A stretch of 45,985 nt of DNA from a virus. A program made the translations under genes and the position numbers. The notes beneath the pieces were generated by a model. That model searched no databases. It was not told where the DNA came from and saw nothing but the letters and a program-made list of their open reading frames with translations. This document shows positions 8,713-16,609 of this stretch, one piece after another (position 1 is the stretch's first letter; each line of letters opens with the position of its first letter). The DNA lies in IMG/VR virus record IMGVR_UViG_3300042301_004612, positions 1 through 45,985 of that record. One strand, given 5' to 3'.

Positions 8713-8730
8713 TCTCCTTGCGTCATTCTT

Positions 8731-8919
8731 ATGAAATCTATTTTAAATGGCCTACTGTTGCTATTGATTATTCTGTTGGATTTCGTTTTGTTTTTCGGTG
8801 CGGTTGTGTTCGGAATCATCTTTACGCTCACATTTCTAGTTTTATATTTCCCAATAAGCTTTCTTATTGCCTTTGGAAGCCTTGGCCGAGATATTCTATT
8901 TTGTAAAAAAGTAGTGTAA
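8731..8919 (+). CDS. Small membrane protein, function unknown
   Basis: A 62-residue protein made almost wholly of hydrophobic residues, with two likely membrane segments (about 5-30 and 31-50) and a short basic C-terminus ending CKKVV. It starts 19 nt after the LE hairpin of the tnpB element, and its stop codon lies inside the GTGTAA motif of the next gene. Size and topology resemble small phage holins, but its place between portal and protease is unusual for one, so a lysis role is not claimed. An overlapping 62-residue frame at 8718-8906 is less membrane-like and was not preferred. Confidence 0.45.
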   Translation: MKSILNGLLLLLIILLDFVLFFGAVVFGIIFTLTFLVLYFPISFLIAFGSLGRDILFCKKVV

Positions 8920-8922
8920 TCC
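8914..8922 (+). promoter_or_regulatory. GTGTAATCC motif 6 nt before the ATG at 8929
   Basis: The extended -10-like GTGTAATCC ends 6 nt before the ATG of the protease/scaffold gene, the same spacing as at 5485 and 29270. It overlaps the stop codon of the small membrane gene. No Shine-Dalgarno sequence is present. The role is inferred. Confidence 0.4.
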
Positions 8923-8928
8923 TATTTG

Positions 8929-10572
8929 ATGCAAGTTGACGACTCTTTAAAGGATTACCCATACTCAGCCTGCTTCCTGAGTGTCGCCAGCGTTATTAAA
9001 CCAACGGATGAGGATCATGAGGTTGCCAAGGCGTCTCTACAATCCCTTTCCGGCCTTCTCCCTCCCGACGTTACCCCGGAAGAGAATCCTGATTTAATTT
9101 ATTTTGCGGCAAATGGAGCCGTGGCAGGTATTTGTAATGAGAATGATGACTGCCTAGACCCTGCTACGGCATTAGAGATTTACCCGCAATCTAAACACAA
9201 ATATATCAATGTCGATCACAAACGGGATATTGTAGTCGGCAGCGTTCTGTATCCCGGGCTGTCTAAATATGGCGAGAACACTCTAATTGATCGTGAAGCG
9301 GCGGCGGGCGAAAAGTTTTTCAATCTGTCCGTCGTCGCCATAATGTGGAAGGCAATCAACAAAAAACTTGCCGAAATTCTATCTATTGCGGGTGACGAGT
9401 CCTCCTCTGAGTTCGGCAAAGTCTCTCTGTCGTGGGAGGTCTTTTTTAAGGGTTTCGACATTGCTATTGGCTCGCCGATCCTAGCCGAGGCCCGAATCGT
9501 AACTGATCCCGCTGAATACGAAAAACTCCTGCCCTATCTTAAACACAACAAAGGTCGAGGTGAATACGAGGGGCAAAAAGTCTATCGTGTCATTCGAAAT
9601 ACTGCCGACTCAAAAAATGTAATCATCGGCGGCTACTCATTAGTAACAAATCCGGCGGCTCAGGTTGAAGGTATTCTAAGTATTCTTAGTAACCCTCAGT
9701 ATGATGTCTCGGATGAACGAGTCGCCGAGATAATTCCGGAGGATAATAAACAAAAAGAAAAAAATCTTTCAATTTCCGATAATTCTTTTTCCCAAACTCC
9801 GAAAACCTTTGTAAACCCCAATATAGCACACTCTGAGACTGTGACTCAAACTCACTCAACCCTTACAATCAAAAAGTTCATGGACATTCAAAAAGTAGAA
9901 GATATTACCTCCAACTGGAACGAGTTTTCCAAGTTGGAAGAGTCTGTCGCCTCAACCAAGATTTCCGAAATCTGGAAGACCGGGCTGAAAGAAGCCTCTG
10001 ATAAGTTCGTTGCCGAGATTTCCGCCAAGGATGCCGCACTTGCCAAAACTCAGGAAGAGGCCGCGAAGGCTGTCGCTGAAGTCGAGGTTGTCAAAGCGTC
10101 TTACAATAAGGTGATGGCCGAACTTGATGCTATTAAACAGGGCATTAAGGCCCAGATGGATCAGGAAGCTTATTCCGCCCGCATGTGCGAGATGGAAGAT
10201 GAGTATGATTTGGATGATGAAGACCGTAAGGTTGTCGCTTCTGAAATTATGGGCATGGATGACGAGACCTATGCTGGTTATAAGAACAAGTTCGCTTCTT
10301 TCGCCAAGTTCAAGTCCAAGAAATTCAAAGCTCAGATGGAAGAGGAGATGCGCGCCAAGTGCATGAAAGAGATTCAGGAAAAGGCCGCTGCCGCGACTTC
10401 TACCGCTTCCACTAAAACCAAAGAGGAGATCGCCGAAGAGGCTCTAGCTTCCGCCAAAGCAAATCCCGGTTTCGTTCCCGCTCCCCATACCGACACCCAA
10501 GTCAGTCTTCTTGACAAGTATTCCGCTGCTTTCGGTAAAGACGCCGTGAAGGTTTCTTACAAGACTCGTTAA
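8929..10572 (+). CDS. Prohead protease fused to scaffold
   Basis: A 547-residue protein. Residues 1-250 resemble a phage prohead protease: NVDHKRDIVVG carries a candidate catalytic His97, KVSLSWEVFF (164-173) the candidate Ser strand, and GGYSLVTNPA (234-243) the SxVtxPA segment common in these enzymes. From about 330 to 500 it is Ala, Glu and Lys-rich coiled coil (AKTQEEAAKAVAEVEVVKA), typical of scaffold that fills the prohead and is cleaved out. Protease and scaffold in one chain is known in some phages. It lies between the portal and capsid genes as expected. The alternative TTG start one codon upstream (8926) is less likely than ATG at 8929. Confidence 0.7.
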   Translation: MQVDDSLKDYPYSACFLSVASVIKPTDEDHEVAKASLQSLSGLLPPDVTPEENPDLIYFAANGAVAGICNENDDCLDPATALEIYPQSKHKYINVDHKRDIVVGSVLYPGLSKYGENTLIDREAAAGEKFFNLSVVAIMWKAINKKLAEILSIAGDESSSEFGKVSLSWEVFFKGFDIAIGSPILAEARIVTDPAEYEKLLPYLKHNKGRGEYEGQKVYRVIRNTADSKNVIIGGYSLVTNPAAQVEGILSILSNPQYDVSDERVAEIIPEDNKQKEKNLSISDNSFSQTPKTFVNPNIAHSETVTQTHSTLTIKKFMDIQKVEDITSNWNEFSKLEESVASTKISEIWKTGLKEASDKFVAEISAKDAALAKTQEEAAKAVAEVEVVKASYNKVMAELDAIKQGIKAQMDQEAYSARMCEMEDEYDLDDEDRKVVASEIMGMDDETYAGYKNKFASFAKFKSKKFKAQMEEEMRAKCMKEIQEKAAAATSTASTKTKEEIAEEALASAKANPGFVPAPHTDTQVSLLDKYSAAFGKDAVKVSYKTR

Positions 10573-10666
10573 TTTCTCCCTATAATCAATCAACCAATTC
10601 AGACAGACAATCAGTTCAAACCTAGTTTACTTTAAGCTCTAAAACCCTTTCAACCTATAAAACAAT

Positions 10667-11260
10667 ATGGCTACTATCAATACCCGTCTCCTCCCCTTTC
10701 GTGACTATGATGAGCACGAAGTTCTTGGCTTTTTCGCGCTGAATCAAACCGGCGTTGCTGGCCAATTCGTTTCGTTCAGCACTTTCGACCCCGACAATCA
10801 AAAGGGCTTTAGCTCTGTTTCTCCGGGCGCTGATTATGATAACGTTTACTCCAAGCGTTATGAAGTTAAAGCCAAAGTCGCCCCTGCCGCTTCTGGCACC
10901 AAGGCTTCTCAAGTCGCTGGCATCACTCTTTATAGCACTCTCGAATTTGACGAGAATGGCGAAAAGCTGATTTTCCATCCCGAGAAGAAAGACAAGCTCA
11001 AAGCCGTGACCTCCGGCGAGGGTGTTCCTATCCTCAAGCGTGGTCTCGTTACCCTTACTCAGGGCGCTTATCTCGGCACTCCCGCCCCCGGCTCTTACGG
11101 TGTTATCAGTCCTTCTGGTGATGGCAAGATTCTCGCCGTTTCTGCCACTGGTCTCGTTACTACCGGCGTTGGTTACAAACTTGATGATGTTGTCGGTCGC
11201 TTCATCAGCTCCGCTGGCACCAAGCAGGGCGGCTATGCTCTATTCGAGGTTTCCGTCTAA
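10667..11260 (+). CDS. Candidate head decoration / capsid accessory protein
   Basis: A 197-residue, Gly, Ala, Ser and Val-rich, probably beta-rich protein just upstream of the major capsid gene. Codons are strongly biased to C-ending forms (for example CTC, GGC, GTC, GCC), as in the capsid and tail tube genes, which suggests abundant expression. There is no signal peptide or membrane segment. Position and composition fit a capsid decoration or cement protein, but I do not recognise a family. TATAAA lies 5 nt before the ATG, a candidate -10 box with a leaderless start. Confidence 0.5.
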   Translation: MATINTRLLPFRDYDEHEVLGFFALNQTGVAGQFVSFSTFDPDNQKGFSSVSPGADYDNVYSKRYEVKAKVAPAASGTKASQVAGITLYSTLEFDENGEKLIFHPEKKDKLKAVTSGEGVPILKRGLVTLTQGAYLGTPAPGSYGVISPSGDGKILAVSATGLVTTGVGYKLDDVVGRFISSAGTKQGGYALFEVSV

Positions 11261-11307
11261 TCACTATCGGTCATTTTAACCAACCTCAATTTTAATTTAC
11301 TAAAATC

Positions 11308-12432
11308 ATGAATTATATCACTCTCAAAAACGACGGCGAGCAGATTGAACTTATCAAGGCTCTCGCGTCCAAAGACCCCGCCAAAGCTATGCAAGCCCGC
11401 ATGGCCTTCGCCGCCGCTGTTGGCCCGCTCATTCAGCAGGTCATCAACTTTGCTCCCGGTTTCGCCAATATGTATACTCGTCTGGAGTTGAACGAGAACC
11501 AGAACCACGAGATCGACCTTGCTCAGTATTACGACATCAAGCAGATGGAGTTCCTGAAGATCTGGTCCCAGCGCATTGCTGGCGGTCTCCCTTCTAACGA
11601 GCTGCCCGGTAGCGAAGTTCTGAAATTCACCACCTACCGCCTTGAGTCCGCTCTTTCGGTTCTCGTGAAATTCGCTAAACAGGGTCGTATTGACTCCGTT
11701 CAGCAGGGTCTTAACTTCCTTGCTCAGAACTTCCTCGTTCAGAAGGATCAGGATGCGGCTTTCGTAGCTCTTACCGCCCTTGCTCAGGCCGAAACCAATG
11801 ACGGTCTCGTTGATAAGAAGCATATCATCCGCACTAAAACCGCTGGTAATATTGTTCTCGCAGATTTCTTGGCTCTCGGAACCCTGTCTTCGCGTATTCT
11901 CTCTTCGTGGAATGGTGGCTCTGCCGTTGGGACCATGGGTAATGGCATTACCGATATGGTGTTTTCTGCCGAGGGTATTGAAAAGCTGAAGAGCATTTCC
12001 TTTAATCCTGTTAACACTGTTGGAACTCTTACCAACATCCCCGCCCATGAAGATCTTCGTAAGAAGTTGTTTGAAGGCGGTGGCGCTCTCAGCTTCTATA
12101 ATGTCGCCATTCAGCAGAATAACCTCCTCGGTGTTGGTCGCGAGTATAATACTCTCTTCGACACCGCCGCTGGCTCAATCGCTTATCCCGGCTATAACGC
12201 TTCTGGCACTGCCGTCTTCGACGGCTCCACTGAAGAGGTTGCGTTCGGTGCTAATCTTGCGGCTCCCGGAATGTTTCAACCTGTTGTGCTGGACGGTGAT
12301 ACGGGCTCGGAAGTTACAATGTCACCCGACGATCAATACGTTGGGAGACAAAAAAAGATCGGCTTCACTGCCGAAGTTGAGCAGGGCTTTATTCAGACTG
12401 ACTCGCGCACGACTATTGGATTGGTCTTCTGA
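11308..12432 (+). CDS. Major capsid protein
   Basis: A 374-residue protein whose strong codon bias marks it as highly expressed. It follows the protease/scaffold and decoration candidates and is followed by a strong terminator, the usual setting of a capsid gene. The N-terminus is helical (KALASKDPAKAMQARMAFAA) with a possible cleavage region near VINFAPGFANM; the rest mixes helices and beta segments as in HK97-fold proteins. Residues 300-374 are Gly-rich and acidic. A tail-tube identity is unlikely because a better candidate lies at 16610. The fold itself was not verified. Confidence 0.72.
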   Translation: MNYITLKNDGEQIELIKALASKDPAKAMQARMAFAAAVGPLIQQVINFAPGFANMYTRLELNENQNHEIDLAQYYDIKQMEFLKIWSQRIAGGLPSNELPGSEVLKFTTYRLESALSVLVKFAKQGRIDSVQQGLNFLAQNFLVQKDQDAAFVALTALAQAETNDGLVDKKHIIRTKTAGNIVLADFLALGTLSSRILSSWNGGSAVGTMGNGITDMVFSAEGIEKLKSISFNPVNTVGTLTNIPAHEDLRKKLFEGGGALSFYNVAIQQNNLLGVGREYNTLFDTAAGSIAYPGYNASGTAVFDGSTEEVAFGANLAAPGMFQPVVLDGDTGSEVTMSPDDQYVGRQKKIGFTAEVEQGFIQTDSRTTIGLVF

Positions 12433-12452
12433 TTTGATTAAGAAAATCTCAC

Positions 12453-12484
12453 AAAAGAACCTGTTAATTCAGGTTCTTTTTTTA
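12453..12484 (+). terminator. Rho-independent terminator after the capsid gene
   Basis: A perfect 11-bp stem (arms AAAAGAACCTG and CAGGTTCTTTT) with a 6-nt loop runs into an uninterrupted T tract. It ends the transcript of the capsid gene and insulates it from the homing endonuclease that follows. Confidence 0.9.
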
Positions 12485-12527
12485 TTGCCTTTTTAACGGA
12501 TCATCAATAAAATATAAGAACTAACAC

Positions 12528-13412
12528 ATGAGAACGCACAAAAAATTCTGGACACAGGAAGAAAAAGATTTGCTTGGCAAAGTATGCAATGGAACGGAAA
12601 GTTTCAAAACTATTGCGAAAAAATATTTTCCTAATAGAACGCATATGGCGGTTGAGTCAGCATGTAGTGTTTTTGGGTTTAAAAACGATTTCGATCATCG
12701 GACTTATCCGCCTGATGACAATTTTTGGTCTGTTCCAAATGAAAATAATTCATATTGGGCTGGGGTGATGGCGGCAGACGGATGTATTTATAAAGATAAA
12801 GGCTTAAAATGTCGATCTTTTCATTGGGCTATTTCAGAGGTTGATTTGCCGTTGATGAATATTTTTTATAAAGATGCCAAGTTGACATGTCCCATTATTA
12901 GATTTCAAAACACAAGAGATACTGGATACGTTAGTAAATTTATCAGGGTCAGCGTCTTTTCAAAACAATGGATGGAGGATTTTGAAAAAAATTTTAATCT
13001 AGTCCCTCTTAAAACACAAAGGCTCGCGCCCCCGGAACATCTTGAAGAAAAGCTACTGTGGTCTTATTTGAAAGGCTACACCGATGGTGACGGATGCGTA
13101 AGAATAAGTAGAGGAAAAGAACACAAGACACTGGTTATAGAATATGCTTCTAGTAGCATAGAAATATTGCACTGGATAAAAAGGATGACTGATTTAAAAT
13201 TTACATCAAGAAGGAATTACGGAAGAGAGGTTCACTCTAGCGGAAATAAACATACTTTTTCTATTGGGGGACAAGCCGCAATTCAAATGTTCTTGTTTTT
13301 GTCAAAACTTCCCGTCCCTTGCCTTGACCGAAAATGGAAAAATCCAGAAGTCTTAGAGCTTGTCGCCAAAGAAGTCGCCGCCCGACCCGAAGCCTACAAA
13401 GACTTCGTTTAA
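12528..13412 (+). CDS. LAGLIDADG homing endonuclease behind the capsid gene
   Basis: A 294-residue protein. Residues 75-86 (YWAGVMAADGCI) and 180-190 (LKGYTDGDGC) are the two LAGLIDADG helices with their acidic residues. An N-terminal Myb/SANT-like helix-turn-helix lies at about 6-50 (FWTQEEKDLL). Known family members are site-specific DNA cutters that spread to alleles lacking them. It sits between the capsid terminator and the next small gene and is more AT-rich than its neighbours. Its last ~20 codons (VAKEVAARPEAYKDFV) are rich in GCC and GTC codons like the structural genes, which may mean the 3' end was captured from a disrupted phage gene. Confidence 0.85.
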   Translation: MRTHKKFWTQEEKDLLGKVCNGTESFKTIAKKYFPNRTHMAVESACSVFGFKNDFDHRTYPPDDNFWSVPNENNSYWAGVMAADGCIYKDKGLKCRSFHWAISEVDLPLMNIFYKDAKLTCPIIRFQNTRDTGYVSKFIRVSVFSKQWMEDFEKNFNLVPLKTQRLAPPEHLEEKLLWSYLKGYTDGDGCVRISRGKEHKTLVIEYASSSIEILHWIKRMTDLKFTSRRNYGREVHSSGNKHTFSIGGQAAIQMFLFLSKLPVPCLDRKWKNPEVLELVAKEVAARPEAYKDFV

Positions 13413-13487
13413 TTCTTTCCCGCCCCAAAATTCTTTTTCCCATCCTTCCATCTTCTGTGTAGTCTTCATTTATAACCACACTAATTT

Positions 13488-13889
13488 ATGCCCAAAGCTA
13501 AAACCAAAATTAAACCGACTGAAAAATTCGAATCTCTGGAGGTCGCCGATGGCCAAAAAGAGGTTCCTGTCGCCGCGCTCAAAAAACCTAAAAACATTGA
13601 AGAAATTCTTCGCGCGAGCAAGAAGCTCCGTATGGAACAAACGCAGGAAGAGTATGAAGATCATATCTCGGCTCTGTCTATGGCCGAATTGCAAGACCAC
13701 GCCTATCAAAAACGCCTTCTCCCTATTGCGAATCGGAAGAAGCTCGAAAGTTTGCTTGTTCAAGAATTTATTCGTGAGCGAATTTACGCGAAGTCTGCCC
13801 GACCGCTGACCGACCCGTTTGCTGACATTCGGAAAAATCCCGATAAGTATAAGGCTCTGCAAGATATTCTGAATAAGCATAAGAAGTAA
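13488..13889 (+). CDS. Small charged protein, function unknown
   Basis: A 133-residue, Lys and Glu-rich, mostly helical protein with no recognised domain. The N-terminal 35 residues are basic and probably disordered (MPKAKTKIKPTEK); the remainder looks like a helical bundle (LRASKKLRMEQTQEEYEDH). It lies between the endonuclease and the connector genes and is closed by a terminator. It could be a head-assembly or head-completion protein judging only by position. Confidence 0.55.
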   Translation: MPKAKTKIKPTEKFESLEVADGQKEVPVAALKKPKNIEEILRASKKLRMEQTQEEYEDHISALSMAELQDHAYQKRLLPIANRKKLESLLVQEFIRERIYAKSARPLTDPFADIRKNPDKYKALQDILNKHKK

Positions 13890-13912
13890 CTCGGTCTTTC
13901 TAATCCAAAACC

Positions 13913-13950
13913 AAAAAGTGTAACCTCTAAAGCGGGTTACGCTTTTTTAT
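13913..13950 (+). terminator. Rho-independent terminator
   Basis: Arms AGTGTAACC (13917-13925) and GGTTACGCT (13935-13943) form 9 bp with one G-T pair, extended by flanking A and T runs, with a 9-nt loop, followed by a T-rich tail. It ends transcription 28-60 nt after the stop of the small gene. The GTGTAA here is part of the stem and is not counted as a promoter. Confidence 0.85.
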
Positions 13951-13977
13951 TTTTTAATACCAACCATCCTATCCCTC

Positions 13978-14499
13978 ATGTCTTGCAACTATATATATAA
14001 TCTAGCTTCTGGTATCTGGGAAGACATTGGGCAACCCACAGCGACTTCCATACAATATATCTCCGGCTGGCTGGTCGCGGATTCAAACTTAGGTAAGCTG
14101 AATAATGCTGTCAATACCTGCTATTCCGGTGTCTCTGGATGTGTCGATCCGGTCATTAGCGGGGATGAGCAAGCCATTTACAAAGACCTGTATTTAATTT
14201 CTTATTATGGTCGTCAAGCCACCGCCTTTCTTGGAGCCGCCGGGATCGACCAGTGGTTGGAAATCAAAGACGATGTTAGTTCAATCAAAAGGCAGAATAA
14301 GAATGAGCTAAGTAAATCATTTATAGCCCTACAAAAACAGACGCAAGAAGATCTCCGTGATAAGATCTTCGCTTATGAGCGCAATCGAGCCCAACCCGCC
14401 GTTATTGATATGGGTAGCGGTGATGAAATTGTCTATCAAGATTACGTCAATGAGAGAAATACTCGGGCGAATGGTCCGGGCGGAACCTGTGGCTGTTAA
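13978..14499 (+). CDS. Candidate head-tail connector protein
   Basis: A 173-residue protein with no recognised motif. The C-terminus is Cys and Gly-rich (GPGGTCGC), and several Cys are scattered through it (SCNYIYN, NTCYSGVSGC). The middle is helical. Small proteins between the capsid and tail tube genes are usually connectors, head-closure or tail-completion proteins, and this is the first of four in a row. The exact role cannot be chosen from sequence. Confidence 0.5.
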   Translation: MSCNYIYNLASGIWEDIGQPTATSIQYISGWLVADSNLGKLNNAVNTCYSGVSGCVDPVISGDEQAIYKDLYLISYYGRQATAFLGAAGIDQWLEIKDDVSSIKRQNKNELSKSFIALQKQTQEDLRDKIFAYERNRAQPAVIDMGSGDEIVYQDYVNERNTRANGPGGTCGC

Positions 14500-14525
14500 G
14501 ACAAACTTCTGACTGAACCTATCTC

Positions 14526-14987
14526 ATGCCCTCTTTAATTTCTCCGACTGAAGATGCCTCATACAGAGCAGCAATAACTGACTTGCACGATACTTGGGCC
14601 AAGCCGATTGTTATTTTTTCTACTCGGAAGAGGGTGGTTATCTCAACTAATCCGAATCACAATTTCCTGTATGCTACGGGACCAAATCAAACTCAAACTG
14701 CTGACGAAGTAGTTAAAACAGAGGGAGCGGCCCGCATACATTACAAGAGGGAACTTCAAACTGCCGACTTGGCAAAAAATACTTCCGGCACGGCCTCCGA
14801 TCAATTTAATACATCCCGGAAGGATTGGGACGTTAAGTTGATTGTCACAAAAGACATCAAAACCCTGATTGAAAAAGCGGAACGGATAGAGTTCAACGAT
14901 CAGATTTTCCAAGTTCATACTGACCCGCGTCCACACGGAGTTGTTTCATACCAGTTTTACAACTTCTATCTCAAAGCCCTGAATTAA
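14526..14987 (+). CDS. Candidate neck / head-closure protein
   Basis: A 153-residue beta-rich protein with no recognised motif. It contains segments such as KPIVIFSTRKRVVIS and ends YQFYNFYLKALN. Its size, beta content and position, second in the series between capsid and tail tube, fit a head-closure (stopper) protein. It follows the previous gene by 26 nt and precedes the next by 48 nt. Confidence 0.5.
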   Translation: MPSLISPTEDASYRAAITDLHDTWAKPIVIFSTRKRVVISTNPNHNFLYATGPNQTQTADEVVKTEGAARIHYKRELQTADLAKNTSGTASDQFNTSRKDWDVKLIVTKDIKTLIEKAERIEFNDQIFQVHTDPRPHGVVSYQFYNFYLKALN

Positions 14988-15035
14988 ACAAAAAAGTTTT
15001 CTTAATACAGCCCCCTTTGATTTCCAGTCTCCTTC

Positions 15036-15650
15036 ATGGCCTCCTTTAACCGCATTAACTTCCAAAGAGAAGTCTCAGCTCAAATCCGAAATAAGGCATT
15101 TCCGGTTATGGCAGCGCGCACGCGGGGCTTCTTCGAGCGGGAAAAAGACCGAATGCTTTCTGAATTTGAATCCCATCCGGTCACGAAAGAACTGCAATCA
15201 CCTTCTGATTCCTCTCAATTTCTGTCCCAAGGCAATCTCGTTGGTTTATTCGGTTATGAAGATGCGACAGGCGAAGTTGATAAAGTCCGTGAGAATTTAG
15301 AGCAAACCAGTATTGTTTTCTTGGATCGTGGTCGCGTTGATAAGGATGGCAGGTATGTAATTAGAGTCAAAGCGGAAACCCCTTCGGTTGCCCTGTTGAA
15401 TGAGGAAACGGAATTACCTTGGCAGAGCAAGGGGCTTGTTGATGCGGTCGAATTGGGCGTTAGTGGATTCTTCCGGACCTTGTTTGGTGGCGGGTTTGAA
15501 GGTTCGCGCTCGGGCGAAGGCATTCAGGTTAAAAACAAAGTCAGGGATGAGTCATTTAGTGGTATCGGTCGCGGTGGTTATCTCCGTGGCATTCTCCGGC
15601 GTTTCGCCCAAAGGGTTCGTAGCGGGCCTATAACCAGAGGACAATCATAA
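15036..15650 (+). CDS. Candidate tail-completion / neck protein
   Basis: A 204-residue basic protein: a helical N-terminus (REVSAQIRNKAFPVMAARTR), a beta-rich centre and a Gly and Arg-rich C-terminus (GRGGYLRGILRRFAQR). The pattern loosely resembles HK97 gp10-like tail-completion proteins, and the position agrees. The stop shares one base with the start of the next gene (TAATG), indicating translational coupling. Confidence 0.45.
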   Translation: MASFNRINFQREVSAQIRNKAFPVMAARTRGFFEREKDRMLSEFESHPVTKELQSPSDSSQFLSQGNLVGLFGYEDATGEVDKVRENLEQTSIVFLDRGRVDKDGRYVIRVKAETPSVALLNEETELPWQSKGLVDAVELGVSGFFRTLFGGGFEGSRSGEGIQVKNKVRDESFSGIGRGGYLRGILRRFAQRVRSGPITRGQS

Positions 15651-16495
15651 TGAAAGAAACTTTTAATCATAAGGCAACCTCTTCTTTCTATCTCTGGTTT
15701 GATAATTATCTACTAGACAAAGGAGAAGCCTTTATAAATGAAACCGGTATTTTCTATCCAACCGTAGATGAACAAATTCCGGGCTTTAACGTCCTTTCCT
15801 CTTCTTATAAACAATTCGTTTGGGACGATAGCGTTTCCGGCTCTACAGTTATTTCCGGTGTATATCCAAGCGGAAATCAGACCTTGATTCAAAGGGGGCA
15901 GGATGGCCTCAAAGTTGATTATCAGAATGGTCGGATTTTAAGCACGGGCAATCTCTCCTCTCCGTTATATTCGGGTGTTTTTTCACGAAAAGAATTTAAT
16001 ACCTATCTCACCAATGAGAGGGATCTGCCTTTGGTTTTCGAGAAAGTCATGGGCAACAACCCGAATCTTGACGCCCCCGCAACGGGCATAGAACCGAATA
16101 CCTATGCGGCTCCCTGCTGCATCATATCAATGTCGTCCTCTCAGAACGCCCCTTTTGCTTTCGGTGGAATGGACCAAACAGATGTTACGGCTAGAGTTTT
16201 GATTGTATCAAAGGATATGTGGCAAATGGACGGGATACTTTCGATCTTCCGTGATTCAAATAACTTAAAAATTCCATTAATTCCAGCCTCTGGTCTTCCG
16301 TTGGATTTTTATGGAGACCTCAAGTTTAACTATAACTATCGGGAATTATTCAATCAATTTTGCGGAAATGGCTTTTATGTTGATAAAGTTATAGCCTCAA
16401 AAGTCTCCGAACGGACAAATAAAAATTCAACCTACTTCGTCTCCTCTTTGGAGTTTCAATTAGCATCTTTCCGCTACCCCCGCTCAGACCTATAA
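15650..16495 (+). CDS. Candidate tail-terminator or neck structural protein
   Basis: A 281-residue protein, beta-rich with repeated Ser-Gly turns (VSGSTVISGVYPSGN) and a Cys pair (PCCIIS). It is translationally coupled to the upstream gene through the TAATG overlap. As the last gene before the tail tube it may be the tail terminator that caps the tube. It is longer than typical terminators and no family was recognised. Confidence 0.45.
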   Translation: MKETFNHKATSSFYLWFDNYLLDKGEAFINETGIFYPTVDEQIPGFNVLSSSYKQFVWDDSVSGSTVISGVYPSGNQTLIQRGQDGLKVDYQNGRILSTGNLSSPLYSGVFSRKEFNTYLTNERDLPLVFEKVMGNNPNLDAPATGIEPNTYAAPCCIISMSSSQNAPFAFGGMDQTDVTARVLIVSKDMWQMDGILSIFRDSNNLKIPLIPASGLPLDFYGDLKFNYNYRELFNQFCGNGFYVDKVIASKVSERTNKNSTYFVSSLEFQLASFRYPRSDL

Positions 16496-16521
16496 TTATT
16501 TTTCTCTTTCGTTCTGAGAAA

Positions 16522-16530
16522 GTGTAAACC
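16522..16530 (+). promoter_or_regulatory. GTGTAAACC motif upstream of the tail tube gene
   Basis: GTGTAAACC, identical to the box at 5485, lies 79 nt before the ATG at 16610. A transcript from it would carry a leader of about 75 nt, unlike the leaderless cases. The role is inferred. Confidence 0.3.
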
Positions 16531-16609
16531 CTCACTAGGCAATTAGTTTTTATTCTGTCTGTTTCCCCATTTTTTAAACTCCGTCCAACAATAAGCCCAA
16601 TCCAATCTT

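Larger units (their letters stand above)
7444..8715 (-). mobile_element. tnpB-only IS200/IS605-type insertion element
   Basis: A unit of about 1.27 kb with a tnpB gene on the minus strand, no TnpA transposase, and matching imperfect hairpins at both ends. The right end of the element (7451-7470) and the left end (8693-8712) share the core GAATTTATTC in the tnpB orientation, as expected for the subterminal palindromes bound by a Y1 transposase. The element interrupts an otherwise plus-strand structural operon between the portal and a small membrane protein. Exact boundaries are uncertain: the 7444 edge is taken from the portal stop and the 8715 edge is approximate. Movement would need a TnpA supplied in trans. 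Confidence 0.75.

Noticed and set aside
8718-8906. A second 62-residue frame over the small membrane protein
   Set aside because: It overlaps a far more hydrophobic, membrane-like frame starting at 8731 and begins inside the IS edge.
11257-12048. A 263-residue minus-strand frame opposite the capsid gene
   Set aside because: It mirrors the highly biased capsid codons, which create long antisense frames. It is not preceded by a credible start region.
13918-13926. GTGTAACC as a promoter box
   Set aside because: It is the 5' arm of a strong terminator stem.
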